Below the pieces are notes generated by a model. It did not search any database and was not told where the DNA came from. It saw only the letters and a program-made list of their open reading frames with translations. From contig JBMNHZ010000009.1 of the NCBI GenBank assembly GCA_050950645.1, positions 62,001 to 126,000 on the forward strand: a stretch of 64,000 nt of DNA, read 5' to 3'. Shown here in pieces: positions 25,384 through 33,866 of this stretch. Within the stretch, counting starts at the first letter, position 1. The number at the start of each line of letters is the position of its first letter. Source of the stretch: BRH-c25 sp012519325 (lineage in GTDB: Bacteria > Bacillota > Clostridia > Lutisporales > Lutisporaceae). The translations under genes and the position numbers were made by a program.

Positions 25384-25902
25384 GTGAATATTTTGTTGCA
25401 GGTTATTTTTATATTTTTTGCAAGAATTGCTGATGTATCAATAGGTACCATGAGAACTATATTACTTGTTAAAGGGCAGAGAAGAATTGCTTCGGTGCTG
25501 GGTTTTTTTGAAGTAATGATTTATCTCATTGTGTTGGGGAAGGTAGTGGGAAATATTGACAAACCTGTACTTATACTTGCATATTGTTCCGGCTATGCTG
25601 CCGGCAATATAATAGGTAGTAAGATAGAAGAGAGATTATCCATCGGACGTTTGGTTGTCCAAGTAATAGTTAAGGAAGCGATGGAGGAGCTGGTCGAGAG
25701 CCTGAGAGACGCAGGCTTTGGAGTCACTATTATTGAGGGCGAAGGCAAGGAAGGGAAAAGCTATATGCTGAATATAATATTGGACAGAAAACAGGTGAAA
25801 AGGCTTTATGAAATTGTTGAGGGATGTGATTGCGGAGCATTCATTACCACAATGGATGTAAGATCCTCCCTGGGCGGATACTTTCAGCCTAAGAAGTTGT
25901 AA
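25384..25902 (+). CDS. UPF0316 membrane protein (DUF5698-DUF2179)
   Basis: The 172-residue product has three N-terminal helices (about 1-85, 'RIADVSIGTMRTILLVKGQR', 'YCSGYAAGNIIGSKIEERL') matching DUF5698. A soluble DUF2179 domain follows (about 95-165, 'VESLRDAGFGVTIIEGEG', 'CDCGAFITTMDVRSSLGG'). The function is unknown; DUF2179 domains are suspected ligand sensors on membrane proteins. Start GTG 25384 behind CAGGAGGAAAA. Its last codons overlap the end of the convergent EamA gene by 14 bases. Confidence 0.88.
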   Translation: MNILLQVIFIFFARIADVSIGTMRTILLVKGQRRIASVLGFFEVMIYLIVLGKVVGNIDKPVLILAYCSGYAAGNIIGSKIEERLSIGRLVVQVIVKEAMEELVESLRDAGFGVTIIEGEGKEGKSYMLNIILDRKQVKRLYEIVEGCDCGAFITTMDVRSSLGGYFQPKKL

Positions 25903-26764
25903 TTTGTTTCTTCGTCCACTGCAGTTCCGAAATAAGCATGGCAGACACTATGAGAATGCCGCCTGTAATTCCTCTTATACCAAGTACTTCGCCAAGAAAA
26001 ATGAAGGAAGTAAGTGCTCCGAATACCGGCTCCATTGTAAAAATAAGAGCAATGTGTGATGCAGTGGTAAATTTCTGAACTGTGGTTTGCACCCAGAATG
26101 CAAAGGCTGTGCAGAATACAGCAGAGAACATCAAAGACCAAAAGCCTGGCATTGACATATTTTTTGGAAAAGGCTCAAGAATAACTGCAAAGGCAATTCC
26201 AAACAATGATACAAAAAACAATTGAACAATTGCGAGCAATGTCGCATCGTGTTTCTGTACGTAGGTTCCGGTTAACAGAAGCTGCCAGGCATAGCATACA
26301 GAACATAATATTGTAAGAAAGTCCCCAAAGTTAAAACCGGAGTCACTTCCGGCATTTGAAAGCAAAAACAAGCCCAGAGTTGCCGTAATTACACTAATTA
26401 TTGTTTTCCGTTCCAGCTTTGTTTTTAAGTAAAATATTGAGAAAAGAGGCACTATAAGTACTGCCAAGCCTGAGAAAAAACTTGATTTTGATGCGGTGGT
26501 GTACTGTATACCTACCGTTTGAAAAGCATAAGTAGCAAAAAGCAATAAAGACAGTATAAATGCAGGTTTTATTAAATTTTTATTTAAGTTTTTCAGCTTC
26601 TTGTAAAAAAGCATGGAAAGCAGAAGACTTGCCACAGCAAATCTGATTCCTATATGGTAATAAGGAGTCATTGTTTGAAGGGCAATTTTTGTTGCGGGGA
26701 AACCTGCTCCCCAGAATATTGTTACAAGAAGCAGAGCCAGGTCTGCTTTTAAGGATTTTTTCAT
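25889..26764 (-). CDS. EamA/RhaT-family drug-metabolite transporter
   Basis: The 291-residue product has ten predicted helices in two EamA repeats ('LLVTIFWGAGFPATKIALQ' near the N-terminus; 'EPVFGALTSFIFLGEVLG' in the second repeat). The substrate cannot be read from sequence. The frame stays open upstream to 26920, inside the neighbouring ISLre2, but the true start is ATG 26764 behind GGAGAGAGTTG. The ISLre2 copy lies 88 bases upstream in the same orientation and may have displaced the original promoter. Confidence 0.9.
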   Translation of the reverse strand: MKKSLKADLALLLVTIFWGAGFPATKIALQTMTPYYHIGIRFAVASLLLSMLFYKKLKNLNKNLIKPAFILSLLLFATYAFQTVGIQYTTASKSSFFSGLAVLIVPLFSIFYLKTKLERKTIISVITATLGLFLLSNAGSDSGFNFGDFLTILCSVCYAWQLLLTGTYVQKHDATLLAIVQLFFVSLFGIAFAVILEPFPKNMSMPGFWSLMFSAVFCTAFAFWVQTTVQKFTTASHIALIFTMEPVFGALTSFIFLGEVLGIRGITGGILIVSAMLISELQWTKKQITTS

Positions 26765-26843
26765 GGTCAACTCTCTCCTAATATAGAACAACAAATATGC
26801 ATAATCTATTGTATAGCATATGATATCAAATATCAAATAAATA

Positions 26844-28425
26844 TGATAATGCGATAGCGTCAAGATACTATGGGTTTTAAAAATAAAAGTAATCTCCTGT
26901 TTACCTGCTACTTTAAGCATCCCTCACTGACTTAAGGAACTGGGAAGCCCAAGTCCTTTTGCCAATATTCAAAATGGTTATGTTACCGATGGTTTCGTAC
27001 GATGCTGTAAGCTTTCTCTTCCTGATAATCTCCCGGTCTACTTTTACCTCACTTGCTTCATTTATTGCTGCTTTTTTCTTTCGCATAAATATGTCATACA
27101 CATCTCCGCCATTCGCTACAAAGACCCTTAACCTGGCCATCTGGTCCACACCCGTTCTACTCCAGCCCAGAGGCCGTGAGCTTAACCTGGACGACAAGAT
27201 ATGGCTAACATGACCTTCTGCACTGCAGCCGATGTAATCCGACGCATACTGCCGCATTATCCCTTCCCAGTTGCCTAGTATATATCTTCTTGCTTCCTGC
27301 ACAGCTCTCTTCTTTGTTTCCGGCTCAGTTGTACTTATGATTGCTTTAAATAGCTCTTTTACACTTTCCTTGTCTCCAGCATTTATATAATCCCACATAA
27401 TTGGTGTGGTGTAGCTCATATGCGCTGTAGCTTGAGTTACATACTTTGATAAGTGATAACGGTCCAGTACAAAGATGCTTCCCTTTATCCAGCCTAGTCC
27501 ATTCTTTATCCATGCAGCACCATCCCCTGATAGGTATATCTTTTCAATAGAATCCATATCATAAGTCTTATCTATGTAGTCCAAAACTTCCACCCATAGC
27601 TCATCACTGTTTGCATAAATACCGCTGAAATACCTTGCATTTATTAACCTCCACCGATTTTCCCCAACCTGTTCCCTACCCTCATGTACATATACAAGCT
27701 TTGGTTCTGCGTAGCCCCCAGTCTGAAGTGGTACATGATCTTCATCAGCTTCTATGTACAGTACCTTTACCGCCTTTTTATCTTGCTTAACCTCTACTGC
27801 GTCATTGTCTACACTGCCAAGCTCACGGATACTGTTCATTACTGTCTGTGATGTTAGATCCACAGCTTCAGCTGCTTCCTTTGCACTTCTACTATAGGGC
27901 ATAAATACTGCTTCCTCTATGAGCCTTGCCTTTAGTGAAGCATCCATTTTATCATGGGCTTTTATGCCCACAGCCTCATCTGACAGGTAGCTGTATTCGC
28001 CTGTCTTTTTATTCTTGTAATATGTCCTTTCATACCTGACTTCGCCAAATATTGTCATAAGGGTCTTTTCAGCTGCTTTCTCCTTTACTGTCCAGTTTCG
28101 TTTCCGGTCTTTACTGTTTCTATACGCCTCGTCTATTGTTTCCAAGGCTTCGGCCACTAGGGTTACTCCAATCTCGTCCAACGTCTTCTTAGTAGCTAGA
28201 ATAAATTCGGATATGTCTCTTCTTTCACGTATCAGATTCTCTAGTTCCTTTTCAAAACTACTGCTGATTTTTTCTATGATTTCCTGTATAATTAGTTCCA
28301 TAAGAGTATCTCCTTTTCTGTGATTATTGTGATTCTTCACAAATTACATGATATCACAGGAGAGATACTCTTATCTTTTATTTTTTGGTTTTTTCCCAAA
28401 GTAATTTTACACTAACTGATAATGC
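26844..28425 (-). mobile_element. ISLre2-family insertion sequence, intact copy A with 9-bp target duplication
   Basis: The element spans 26853-28416 (1564 bp) and is flanked by the direct repeat TGATAATGC (26844-26852 and 28417-28425). The ends are imperfect inverted repeats: GATAGCGTCAAGATACTATG at the left, and at the right, read inwards, GTTAGTGTAAAATTACTTTG. It carries one transposase gene. Copy B at 47524-49087 has the same length and encodes an identical protein, so one of them moved recently. Copy A sits immediately upstream of the EamA gene. Confidence 0.95.
26913..28301 (-). CDS. ISLre2-family transposase (copy A)
   Basis: The 462-residue product starts at ATG 28301 behind AAAAGGAGATACTCTT; the frame extends 13 codons further to a GTG but without a ribosome site. 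The family hallmarks are 'YIEADEDHVPLQ', 'YLSGDGAAWIKNGLGWI' with 'VLDRYHLSKY', and 'CSAEGHVSHILSSRLSSRP' followed by 'GWSRTGVDQMARLR'. Conserved Asp and Glu in these blocks fit a DDE-type transposase. The N-terminus is a helical DNA-binding region. No residues appear missing, so it should be active. Confidence 0.95.
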   Translation of the reverse strand: MELIIQEIIEKISSSFEKELENLIRERRDISEFILATKKTLDEIGVTLVAEALETIDEAYRNSKDRKRNWTVKEKAAEKTLMTIFGEVRYERTYYKNKKTGEYSYLSDEAVGIKAHDKMDASLKARLIEEAVFMPYSRSAKEAAEAVDLTSQTVMNSIRELGSVDNDAVEVKQDKKAVKVLYIEADEDHVPLQTGGYAEPKLVYVHEGREQVGENRWRLINARYFSGIYANSDELWVEVLDYIDKTYDMDSIEKIYLSGDGAAWIKNGLGWIKGSIFVLDRYHLSKYVTQATAHMSYTTPIMWDYINAGDKESVKELFKAIISTTEPETKKRAVQEARRYILGNWEGIMRQYASDYIGCSAEGHVSHILSSRLSSRPLGWSRTGVDQMARLRVFVANGGDVYDIFMRKKKAAINEASEVKVDREIIRKRKLTASYETIGNITILNIGKRTWASQFLKSVRDA

Positions 28426-28449
28426 CCCATTATTCTTAGTATAGTGTAT

Positions 28450-29552
28450 CTTAGCGTAAAGTTACCGTAGGGATTGTATGGAAATAAAAGTAAAACAATA
28501 GAAAAGAAGACTTCATCCTGTTATGATATAAGTTGACAATCAAATAAACAAAAAAGGATGGGAGTCTTCTATGTATAATAGTTTACAACATTTTAATGAA
28601 TTTGGCACAAGGAAAATTGAAGAAACAATAAAAAATTTCATAAATGAGAAAAAGGATTTGGCTGATTTGGTTTTAGGTCTGCAAGAAAGCCTATTCGAAT
28701 TAGGGAGAAATATACTCACTGAAGTATTAGAAGATATGGATGAGATTGTAGGTATAAATCCTCATGACAGAGTAAGTGCAGATGTGGTCATCAATAGCCC
28801 ATTTCAATGATGAAGGAACCATGTACTATGCCTTAAAAGATGCTATTGAATGGCCGGATAAGAACATGGTAAAAGGTATCTTCAAACAGATAATAGAAAA
28901 AACAGATTCTGACACAAAGAAAGAAGCAGTAAAGAATGCACAAAAATATATTCTAAACAACTGGGATGGCATAGAGATTCAATCACAAAGAAGTGAAGAG
29001 ATTATTGGATGTAGCGCAGAGGGTCATGTAAGCCATGTTTTATCTGATAGATTAAGTAGTAGGCCTAAAGGCTGGTCAAAGATTGATATAGCACAAATGT
29101 CACAGCTTGGAATATACAAGAAAAATGGCGGTAAAATATATGACTTAGTTATGGCACAAAAGGTAAAGGAACAAAAAGAAAAGAAGATACAAATACAAGA
29201 AACACTCATAAAAAGCTTAAGGAATGCAACAACGAAATATCAAAATGCAGTAAACACAAATATTACAGCTATAGATACAGGACATAAGACAGGGCTTTAT
29301 AAAGGCCTTAAAACTATAATGGGTATACGTTAAGACATGAAGGGAATGGTGAAGCGAACTCTTTACAATAAGAGGGACCCATATGATATAATTGACTAAG
29401 TGGCAGCCGAAACTTCGAAGTAATACTAAAATATTAGTGTGCCACCATGGCTGACAAATCATATGGGAGATGCTTGTTGTCAAGAGCATTCCATCAACCT
29501 AAATATCAGGATGATTCTATTCTTCTTTTCCCTACAGTATCTTGACGCTATC
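28450..29552 (+). mobile_element. Decayed ISLre2-family element (copy C)
   Basis: The left end is TTAGCGTAAAGTTACCGTAG (from about 28451) and the right end GACGCTATC (29544-29552), both matching ISLre2 terminal repeats. The transposase is broken by an internal deletion and a frame change. Downstream of its stop lies an extra 111-base segment (29336-29446) that is missing from the related fragment at 3315. The region 29380-29467 forms an inverted repeat, with CCCATATGAT at one side and ATCATATGGG at the other. It begins 25 bases after the target repeat of copy A. Confidence 0.85.
28571..29333 (+). pseudogene. ISLre2-family transposase, internally deleted
   Basis: The first 240 bases encode the helical N-terminus ending at 'GINPHDRVSADV'. 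About 200 residues, including the catalytic Asp blocks, are then missing and the frame changes near 28780. The second frame (28776-29333) resumes in the C-terminal part with 'SSIAHFNDEGTMYYALKDAI' and 'CSAEGHVSHVLSDRLSSRP'. The catalytic core is lost, so the protein cannot transpose. The start context is GATGGGAGTCTTCTATG. Confidence 0.88.
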
Positions 29553-30768
29553 CTAGAGGGTAAATTGTAAAATGAAGTGTCGCGATAGATAAAAAAAGTG
29601 TCCCATAGGGACCAACTCAGCTATAATGTTAAGTGACCAAACCTAACAAAAAGGAGAGAGGTATATGGGACACTTACATTGTAGCAAGATTGAGCATAAA
29701 AATAAACACTTAAATTACAGGGAACGGCTGAAAATAGAAATAATGCTTAAGGAAGGTGCCGGCACAAAGGAAATTAGCGAAATAATTGGTTGCAGCCAGA
29801 GGACTATACAAAGAGAACGAAAACGCGGTTTAATAAAACAAATTAATTCGAACTTGGAATATTACCAGGTATATGATGCGGATTATGCCCAGAACGACTA
29901 TATAGCAAAACATGAATGTAAGGGGCCAGGACTAAAAATAGGGCACGATCATAAATTGTGCGAGTATATAGAAGAAAAAATCAAAGCAGGCTGGTCGCCG
30001 GACATAATTGCAAAAGAGATCAGAAAAAAGACAGAATTCAGAGATACAAGAATATGCACAAAGACAATATACAACTATATAGATAAGAATGTTTTTCTAA
30101 ATATCAGATATAAGGATTTAATATATGGCAGGTATCGAAAGAGAACAGGTACAGGAGTAAACAGGCCATCTTACAAGAATATAAAAGGTCGTAGCATAGA
30201 TGAAAGGCCGTCTAGTGTTGATGAACGACAAGAAGTGGGACATTGGGAAATGGATTTAGTGTTAGGCAAGAAAGGAGGAAGCAAAAGCGTCTTACTTACA
30301 ATGACAGAACGAGTAAGCAGACGTGAAATCATTCGAAAACTGCCTGATAAAAGCCAAGAAAGTGTAATAAAGGCGCTGGATGTAATGGAACGGCAAATGG
30401 GGCGAATTAAGTTCAAGGATACATTTAAAAGCATAACAGTTGATAATGGTTCAGAGTTTTTAAACAGTTCGGAAATGGAGAGGTCTTGCCTTGGTAAGAA
30501 AAGAACAAGAACGATGGTATTTTACGCACACCCATATAGTGCATATGAACGAGGGAGCAATGAGAATATGAACCGGATGATACGCCGCTTTATACCCAAA
30601 GGAGCAGATATTGGTAAATATAGTAAACAGGAAATAAAGCGCATCGAAAATTGGTTAAACAATTATCCGAGGAAGATCCTGGATTACTATACTCCACTTG
30701 AAGCCTATAATCAGGTTGCTTAACAGAGGCGACATTTAATGTTGCAATTTATGGACGCTATCCTAGAG
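29544..30768 (+). mobile_element. IS30-family element 1 with 15-bp flanking direct repeats
   Basis: The element runs from about 29559 to 30753 (1195 bp). The left end GGTAAATTGTAAAATGAAGT and the right end, read inwards, CATAAATTGCAACATTAAAT, are imperfect inverted repeats. GACGCTATCCTAGAG flanks it at 29544-29558 and 30754-30768. The left copy of this repeat overlaps the end of the decayed ISLre2. Confidence 0.85.
29665..30723 (+). CDS. IS30-family transposase 1
   Basis: The 352-residue DDE transposase has an N-terminal HTH_38 domain ('LNYRERLKIEIMLKEGAGTK', 'ISEIIGCSQRTIQRERKRG') and a C-terminal rve core. The core shows 'GHWEMDLVLGKKG' (first Asp), 'ITVDNGSEF' (second Asp) and 'NENMNRMIRRFIPKG' (Glu). 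It starts at ATG 29665 behind AAAGGAGAGAGG and looks intact. It is roughly half identical to the neighbouring IS30 transposase 2, so the two are different elements rather than duplicates. Confidence 0.94.
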   Translation: MGHLHCSKIEHKNKHLNYRERLKIEIMLKEGAGTKEISEIIGCSQRTIQRERKRGLIKQINSNLEYYQVYDADYAQNDYIAKHECKGPGLKIGHDHKLCEYIEEKIKAGWSPDIIAKEIRKKTEFRDTRICTKTIYNYIDKNVFLNIRYKDLIYGRYRKRTGTGVNRPSYKNIKGRSIDERPSSVDERQEVGHWEMDLVLGKKGGSKSVLLTMTERVSRREIIRKLPDKSQESVIKALDVMERQMGRIKFKDTFKSITVDNGSEFLNSSEMERSCLGKKRTRTMVFYAHPYSAYERGSNENMNRMIRRFIPKGADIGKYSKQEIKRIENWLNNYPRKILDYYTPLEAYNQVA

Positions 30769-30874
30769 AGGTAAGTTGTAAAATGAAGTGACGCAAGACA
30801 AGAAAATAGTAACTCATGGTAAATCCGATGTATAATGTTTAATAACTACAAAAAACATTGCAAAGGAGAATACC

Positions 30875-31930
30875 ATGAGCCAATATAATAATACCCTAGA
30901 ATTGCGAAAATATAAACACCTTTCAGAACGAGAGCGCTACAAAATAGAAATATTGCTAAAAGAAGGACTTACGCCTTTAGAAATAGCAAAGCGGATAGGA
31001 AAAGGAGTCAGGACAATTGAACGAGAAATAGCAAAGGGGAAAATAAGACTTTTAAACCATGATTTAACGTACAGAGAAGAGTATTGTGCAGATGCAGGGC
31101 AACGAATATACGAAGAAAATGCCAGAAACAAAGGCCCTGGATTAAAGATAGGAAAAGACCATAAATTGGCTAAATACATAGAAAACAGGATAATTAGAGA
31201 TAAGTATTCGCCTGATGCAGTAATTGGAGAGATTAAAGAAAAGGGACTTGAGTTTGAAACAGAGATATGTACAAAGACATTGTATAACTATATAGACCGG
31301 GGTGATGTGTTCCTAACCCTTACGAACAAAGACCTACAAGTGAAAAGGGAAGGTAAAAAGAGAAACTACAAGAAGATAAAAATAGCACATAAAAACCTTA
31401 AAGGAACAAGTATTGAGGAAAGGCCGTCTGAGATCGATAAAAGAGAGGAATATGGACACTGGGAAATGGATTGTGTTGTTGGGAAAAGAGAAGGAAGTGG
31501 AGCGGTATTACTGGTGCTAAGTGAGAGAAGCAGGCGAGAGGAAATCATACTAAAAATACCTAGTAAGACGCAGGGATCAGTAGTTGCATCACTTGATAGA
31601 CTTGAAGGGAAATATGGCAAAGAATTCAGAGAAAAGTTCAAAACAATAACAGTAGATAATGGAAGTGAGTTCTTAGATTATGAGGGCATAGAACGGTCGA
31701 TAAAAGGCGAGGACAAGAAGAGGGTGAAACTGTACTACGCACACCCATATAGCTCTTGGGAGCGAGGAACAAACGAAAACATAAACAAATTAATACGGCG
31801 GTTCATACCGAAGGGTACAGATATAGGCAAGATAAGCAAGGCAAGGATAAAATACATAGAAAACTGGATAAACAGCTATCCAAGAAGAATATTTGGCTAT
31901 AAATCGGCAAATGACATGGTAGTAGCCTAA
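30875..31930 (+). CDS. IS30-family transposase 2
   Basis: The 351-residue protein has the same layout as its neighbour: an HTH ('LSERERYKIEILLKEGLTPL', 'IAKRIGKGVRTIEREIAKG'), then a catalytic core with 'GHWEMDCVVGKREG' (Asp), 'ITVDNGSEFLDYEG' (Asp) and 'NENINKLIRRFIPKG' (Glu). ATG 30875 stands behind AAAGGAGAATACC. It appears intact. Confidence 0.94.
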   Translation: MSQYNNTLELRKYKHLSERERYKIEILLKEGLTPLEIAKRIGKGVRTIEREIAKGKIRLLNHDLTYREEYCADAGQRIYEENARNKGPGLKIGKDHKLAKYIENRIIRDKYSPDAVIGEIKEKGLEFETEICTKTLYNYIDRGDVFLTLTNKDLQVKREGKKRNYKKIKIAHKNLKGTSIEERPSEIDKREEYGHWEMDCVVGKREGSGAVLLVLSERSRREEIILKIPSKTQGSVVASLDRLEGKYGKEFREKFKTITVDNGSEFLDYEGIERSIKGEDKKRVKLYYAHPYSSWERGTNENINKLIRRFIPKGTDIGKISKARIKYIENWINSYPRRIFGYKSANDMVVA

Positions 31931-31956
31931 GGGGCAAAAACTTTTTCAAGAATCCA

Positions 31957-32099
31957 GTTGACAACGAGCCTCCCCTATATGATAAACAGCCAGCGAGCCA
32001 TCCCTCCATGCCCCCGAAGCATATGCAAGGAGCATGGCTAAGGGGCATAGATGGCTGGCTAGCCAATAGGCTATCATACAGGAACCCCTCATTGTAAAC
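31957..32099. repeat. 143-bp imperfect palindrome inside IS30 element 2
   Basis: The left arm GTTGACAACGAG...ATATGATA (from 31957) mirrors the right arm TATCATACAGG...ATTGTAAAC (to 32099). The inner arms also pair: CAGCCAGCGAGCCATCCC with a near-complement around ATGGCTGGCTAG, and CATGCCCC with GGGGCAT. The segment is noncoding. It is either a passenger structure of the IS or an older palindromic element into which the IS inserted or captured. Confidence 0.6.
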
Positions 32100-32243
32100 C
32101 GCGCTTAAAAAACTTTTTGCTCGGCTCTGTAAGAGACTTTGAAGAAATACAATAAACAATAAGGTTACATTATGCAAATTTACCAAATATTTCACGTCAC
32201 TTAAACTTGCAATTTAGTACGCTATCCTAGAGTATACTTTTTA

Positions 32244-32272
32244 TTGACATAACAATACTATGGTTATATAAT
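32244..32272 (+). promoter_or_regulatory. tyrS promoter (consensus sigma-A)
   Basis: TTGACA (32244-32249), a 17-base spacer and TATAAT (32267-32272): a perfect match to both boxes at optimal spacing. It begins 11 bases after the last IS30 direct repeat. Confidence 0.88.
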
Positions 32273-32292
32273 TAATTTATCTATATTTTAAC

Positions 32293-32590
32293 GGTAATGA
32301 TGAGGATAAGTAATATGTGGAGGCTTACGTGCACATGCAGCAGATGCATGTTACGGCCAGAGAGCCGGCGGAAGGTGCAAGCCGGCAGCCGATACTTATG
32401 AAATACACCTCTGAACCGCGGGCTGAAAGCATTGTTAGTAGGCCTTGCCGGAAGCTTCCTCCGTTATGACAGGGAAGAGAATATGTAAGTATTCTTGAGA
32501 GGGTTTTTGCAGGATGAATATTGCTGCAAAGCCAATTAGGGTGGTACCGCGAGCCATTCGTCCCTTTATGGACGAATGGCATTTTATTTA
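32293..32590 (+). promoter_or_regulatory. T-box leader (tyrosyl-tRNA responsive)
   Basis: It opens GGTAATGATGAGGATAAGTA (stem I), with AGAGAGCCGG and GGTGCAAGCCGG. The specifier is TAC (32404-32406) in the context GAAATACACCTCTGAAC. The T-box AGGGTGGTACCGCG is at 32538-32551. The terminator stem is GCCATTCGTCC (32553-32563) with GGACGAATGGC (32570-32580), then ATTTTATTT. Uncharged tRNA-Tyr should prevent termination. Confidence 0.95.
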
Positions 32591-32615
32591 TATATCAATT
32601 TCTGGAGGTGTTATT

Positions 32616-33866
32616 ATGACAATGGTACCTAAATATAATGTATATGATGTATTAAAAGAAAGAGGTTTTATTCAGCAGGTTAATCATGAAGAAGAATTGA
32701 GAGAGCTTTTGGGGAAAGAGTGCATAACCTTCTATATTGGATTTGACCCTACTGCTGACAGTCTTCATGTCGGTCATTTTCTGCAAATAATAACTATGGC
32801 CCATATGCAGAAGGCCGGACACAGACCTATAGCCCTTCTTGGTGCCGGAACAGCAATGGTGGGAGACCCAAGCGGTAAAAGCGACATGAGAAAAATGCTA
32901 ACCCTTGATATGATTGAGCACAATGCCGAGAATTTCAAGAAGCAATTTGAAAAGTTCCTGGACTTCAGGGAAGACAGGGCAATTATGGAAAATAACATGA
33001 ACTGGCTATTGAAGCTTAATTATGTTGATTTCCTGAGGAATATCGGAGTTCATTTTTCAGTAAACAGGATGCTGAGTGCAGAATGCTATAAGAGCAGGTA
33101 CGATAAAGGACTTACATTTCTAGAATTTAATTACATGCTCATGCAGTCCTATGATTTTCTGGAGTTATACAGAAAGTATGGTTGCAAGCTTCAGATGGGA
33201 GGAGATGACCAGTGGTCCAACATAATAAGCGGAACAGATCTTATAAGAAGAGTTGAAGGTGCTGACGCTTACGGGATGACATTTACACTGCTGACAACCA
33301 GTGAAGGGAAAAAGATGGGAAAGACGGAATCAGGAGCAATATGGCTGGATGGTTCAAAGACAAGTCCATATGAATTCTATCAGTACTGGAGAAACGTTGA
33401 TGATGCAGATGTTGAAAAATGCCTTGCACTGCTGACCTTCCTGCCTATGGATGAAGTAAAGAGACTGGGCAGCTTGCCTGGTGAAAAAATAAACGAAGCG
33501 AAGAAAATTCTTGCCTTTGAGCTGACCAGGATGGTTCACGGAGAAGAAGAGGCTGTGAAGGCTCAGAAGACGGCAGAATCGCTGTTCGGAGGAAGCGGCG
33601 ACTCGGAAAATATACCTACAACCAAATTGTCAAAAGAGCAATTGGATAAGGGTGTCAGCATAATAGATATTCTGGTTATGACCGGCCTCGCTCCTTCCAA
33701 AGGAGAAGGCAGGAGGCTTATTAATCAGGGTGGAGTATATGTAGAGGATAAGAAGGTTGAAAATATAGATTTGATTATCGGTACTGCTGACCTTAAGGAT
33801 GGCAGGCTCATCATAAAAAAGGGAAAGAAGACATATCACAGAATAAAAATGGAGACTATCCCATAG
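32616..33866 (+). CDS. tyrS: Tyrosyl-tRNA synthetase
   Basis: The 416-residue class I synthetase shows the HIGH variant 'DSLHVGHFLQ' and 'GDDQWSNIISGTDLIRR', which binds tyrosine. The KMSKS variant reads 'KKMGKTESGAIWLDG'. A C-terminal S4 RNA-binding domain ('LAPSKGEGRRLINQGGVYVE') completes it. The upstream frame is open through the leader, but ATG 32616 behind CTGGAGGTG is the start. The stop codon TAG (33864-33866) coincides with the first base of the IS256 terminal repeat, so the last few residues may have been altered by that insertion. Confidence 0.96.
   Translation: MTMVPKYNVYDVLKERGFIQQVNHEEELRELLGKECITFYIGFDPTADSLHVGHFLQIITMAHMQKAGHRPIALLGAGTAMVGDPSGKSDMRKMLTLDMIEHNAENFKKQFEKFLDFREDRAIMENNMNWLLKLNYVDFLRNIGVHFSVNRMLSAECYKSRYDKGLTFLEFNYMLMQSYDFLELYRKYGCKLQMGGDDQWSNIISGTDLIRRVEGADAYGMTFTLLTTSEGKKMGKTESGAIWLDGSKTSPYEFYQYWRNVDDADVEKCLALLTFLPMDEVKRLGSLPGEKINEAKKILAFELTRMVHGEEEAVKAQKTAESLFGGSGDSENIPTTKLSKEQLDKGVSIIDILVMTGLAPSKGEGRRLINQGGVYVEDKKVENIDLIIGTADLKDGRLIIKKGKKTYHRIKMETIP

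Larger units (their letters stand above)
30754..32232 (+). mobile_element. IS30-family element 2, with a palindromic 3' extension
   Basis: The element runs from about 30769 to 32218 (1450 bp). The left end is AGGTAAGTTGTAAAATGAAG and the right end, read inwards, TACTAAATTGCAAGTTTAAG, extended by GTGACG on both sides. It is flanked by ACGCTATCCTAGAG at 30755-30768 and 32219-32232; the first repeat is shared with element 1. It is about 255 bp longer than element 1 because of noncoding sequence after the transposase, including a 143-bp palindrome. Confidence 0.85.
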
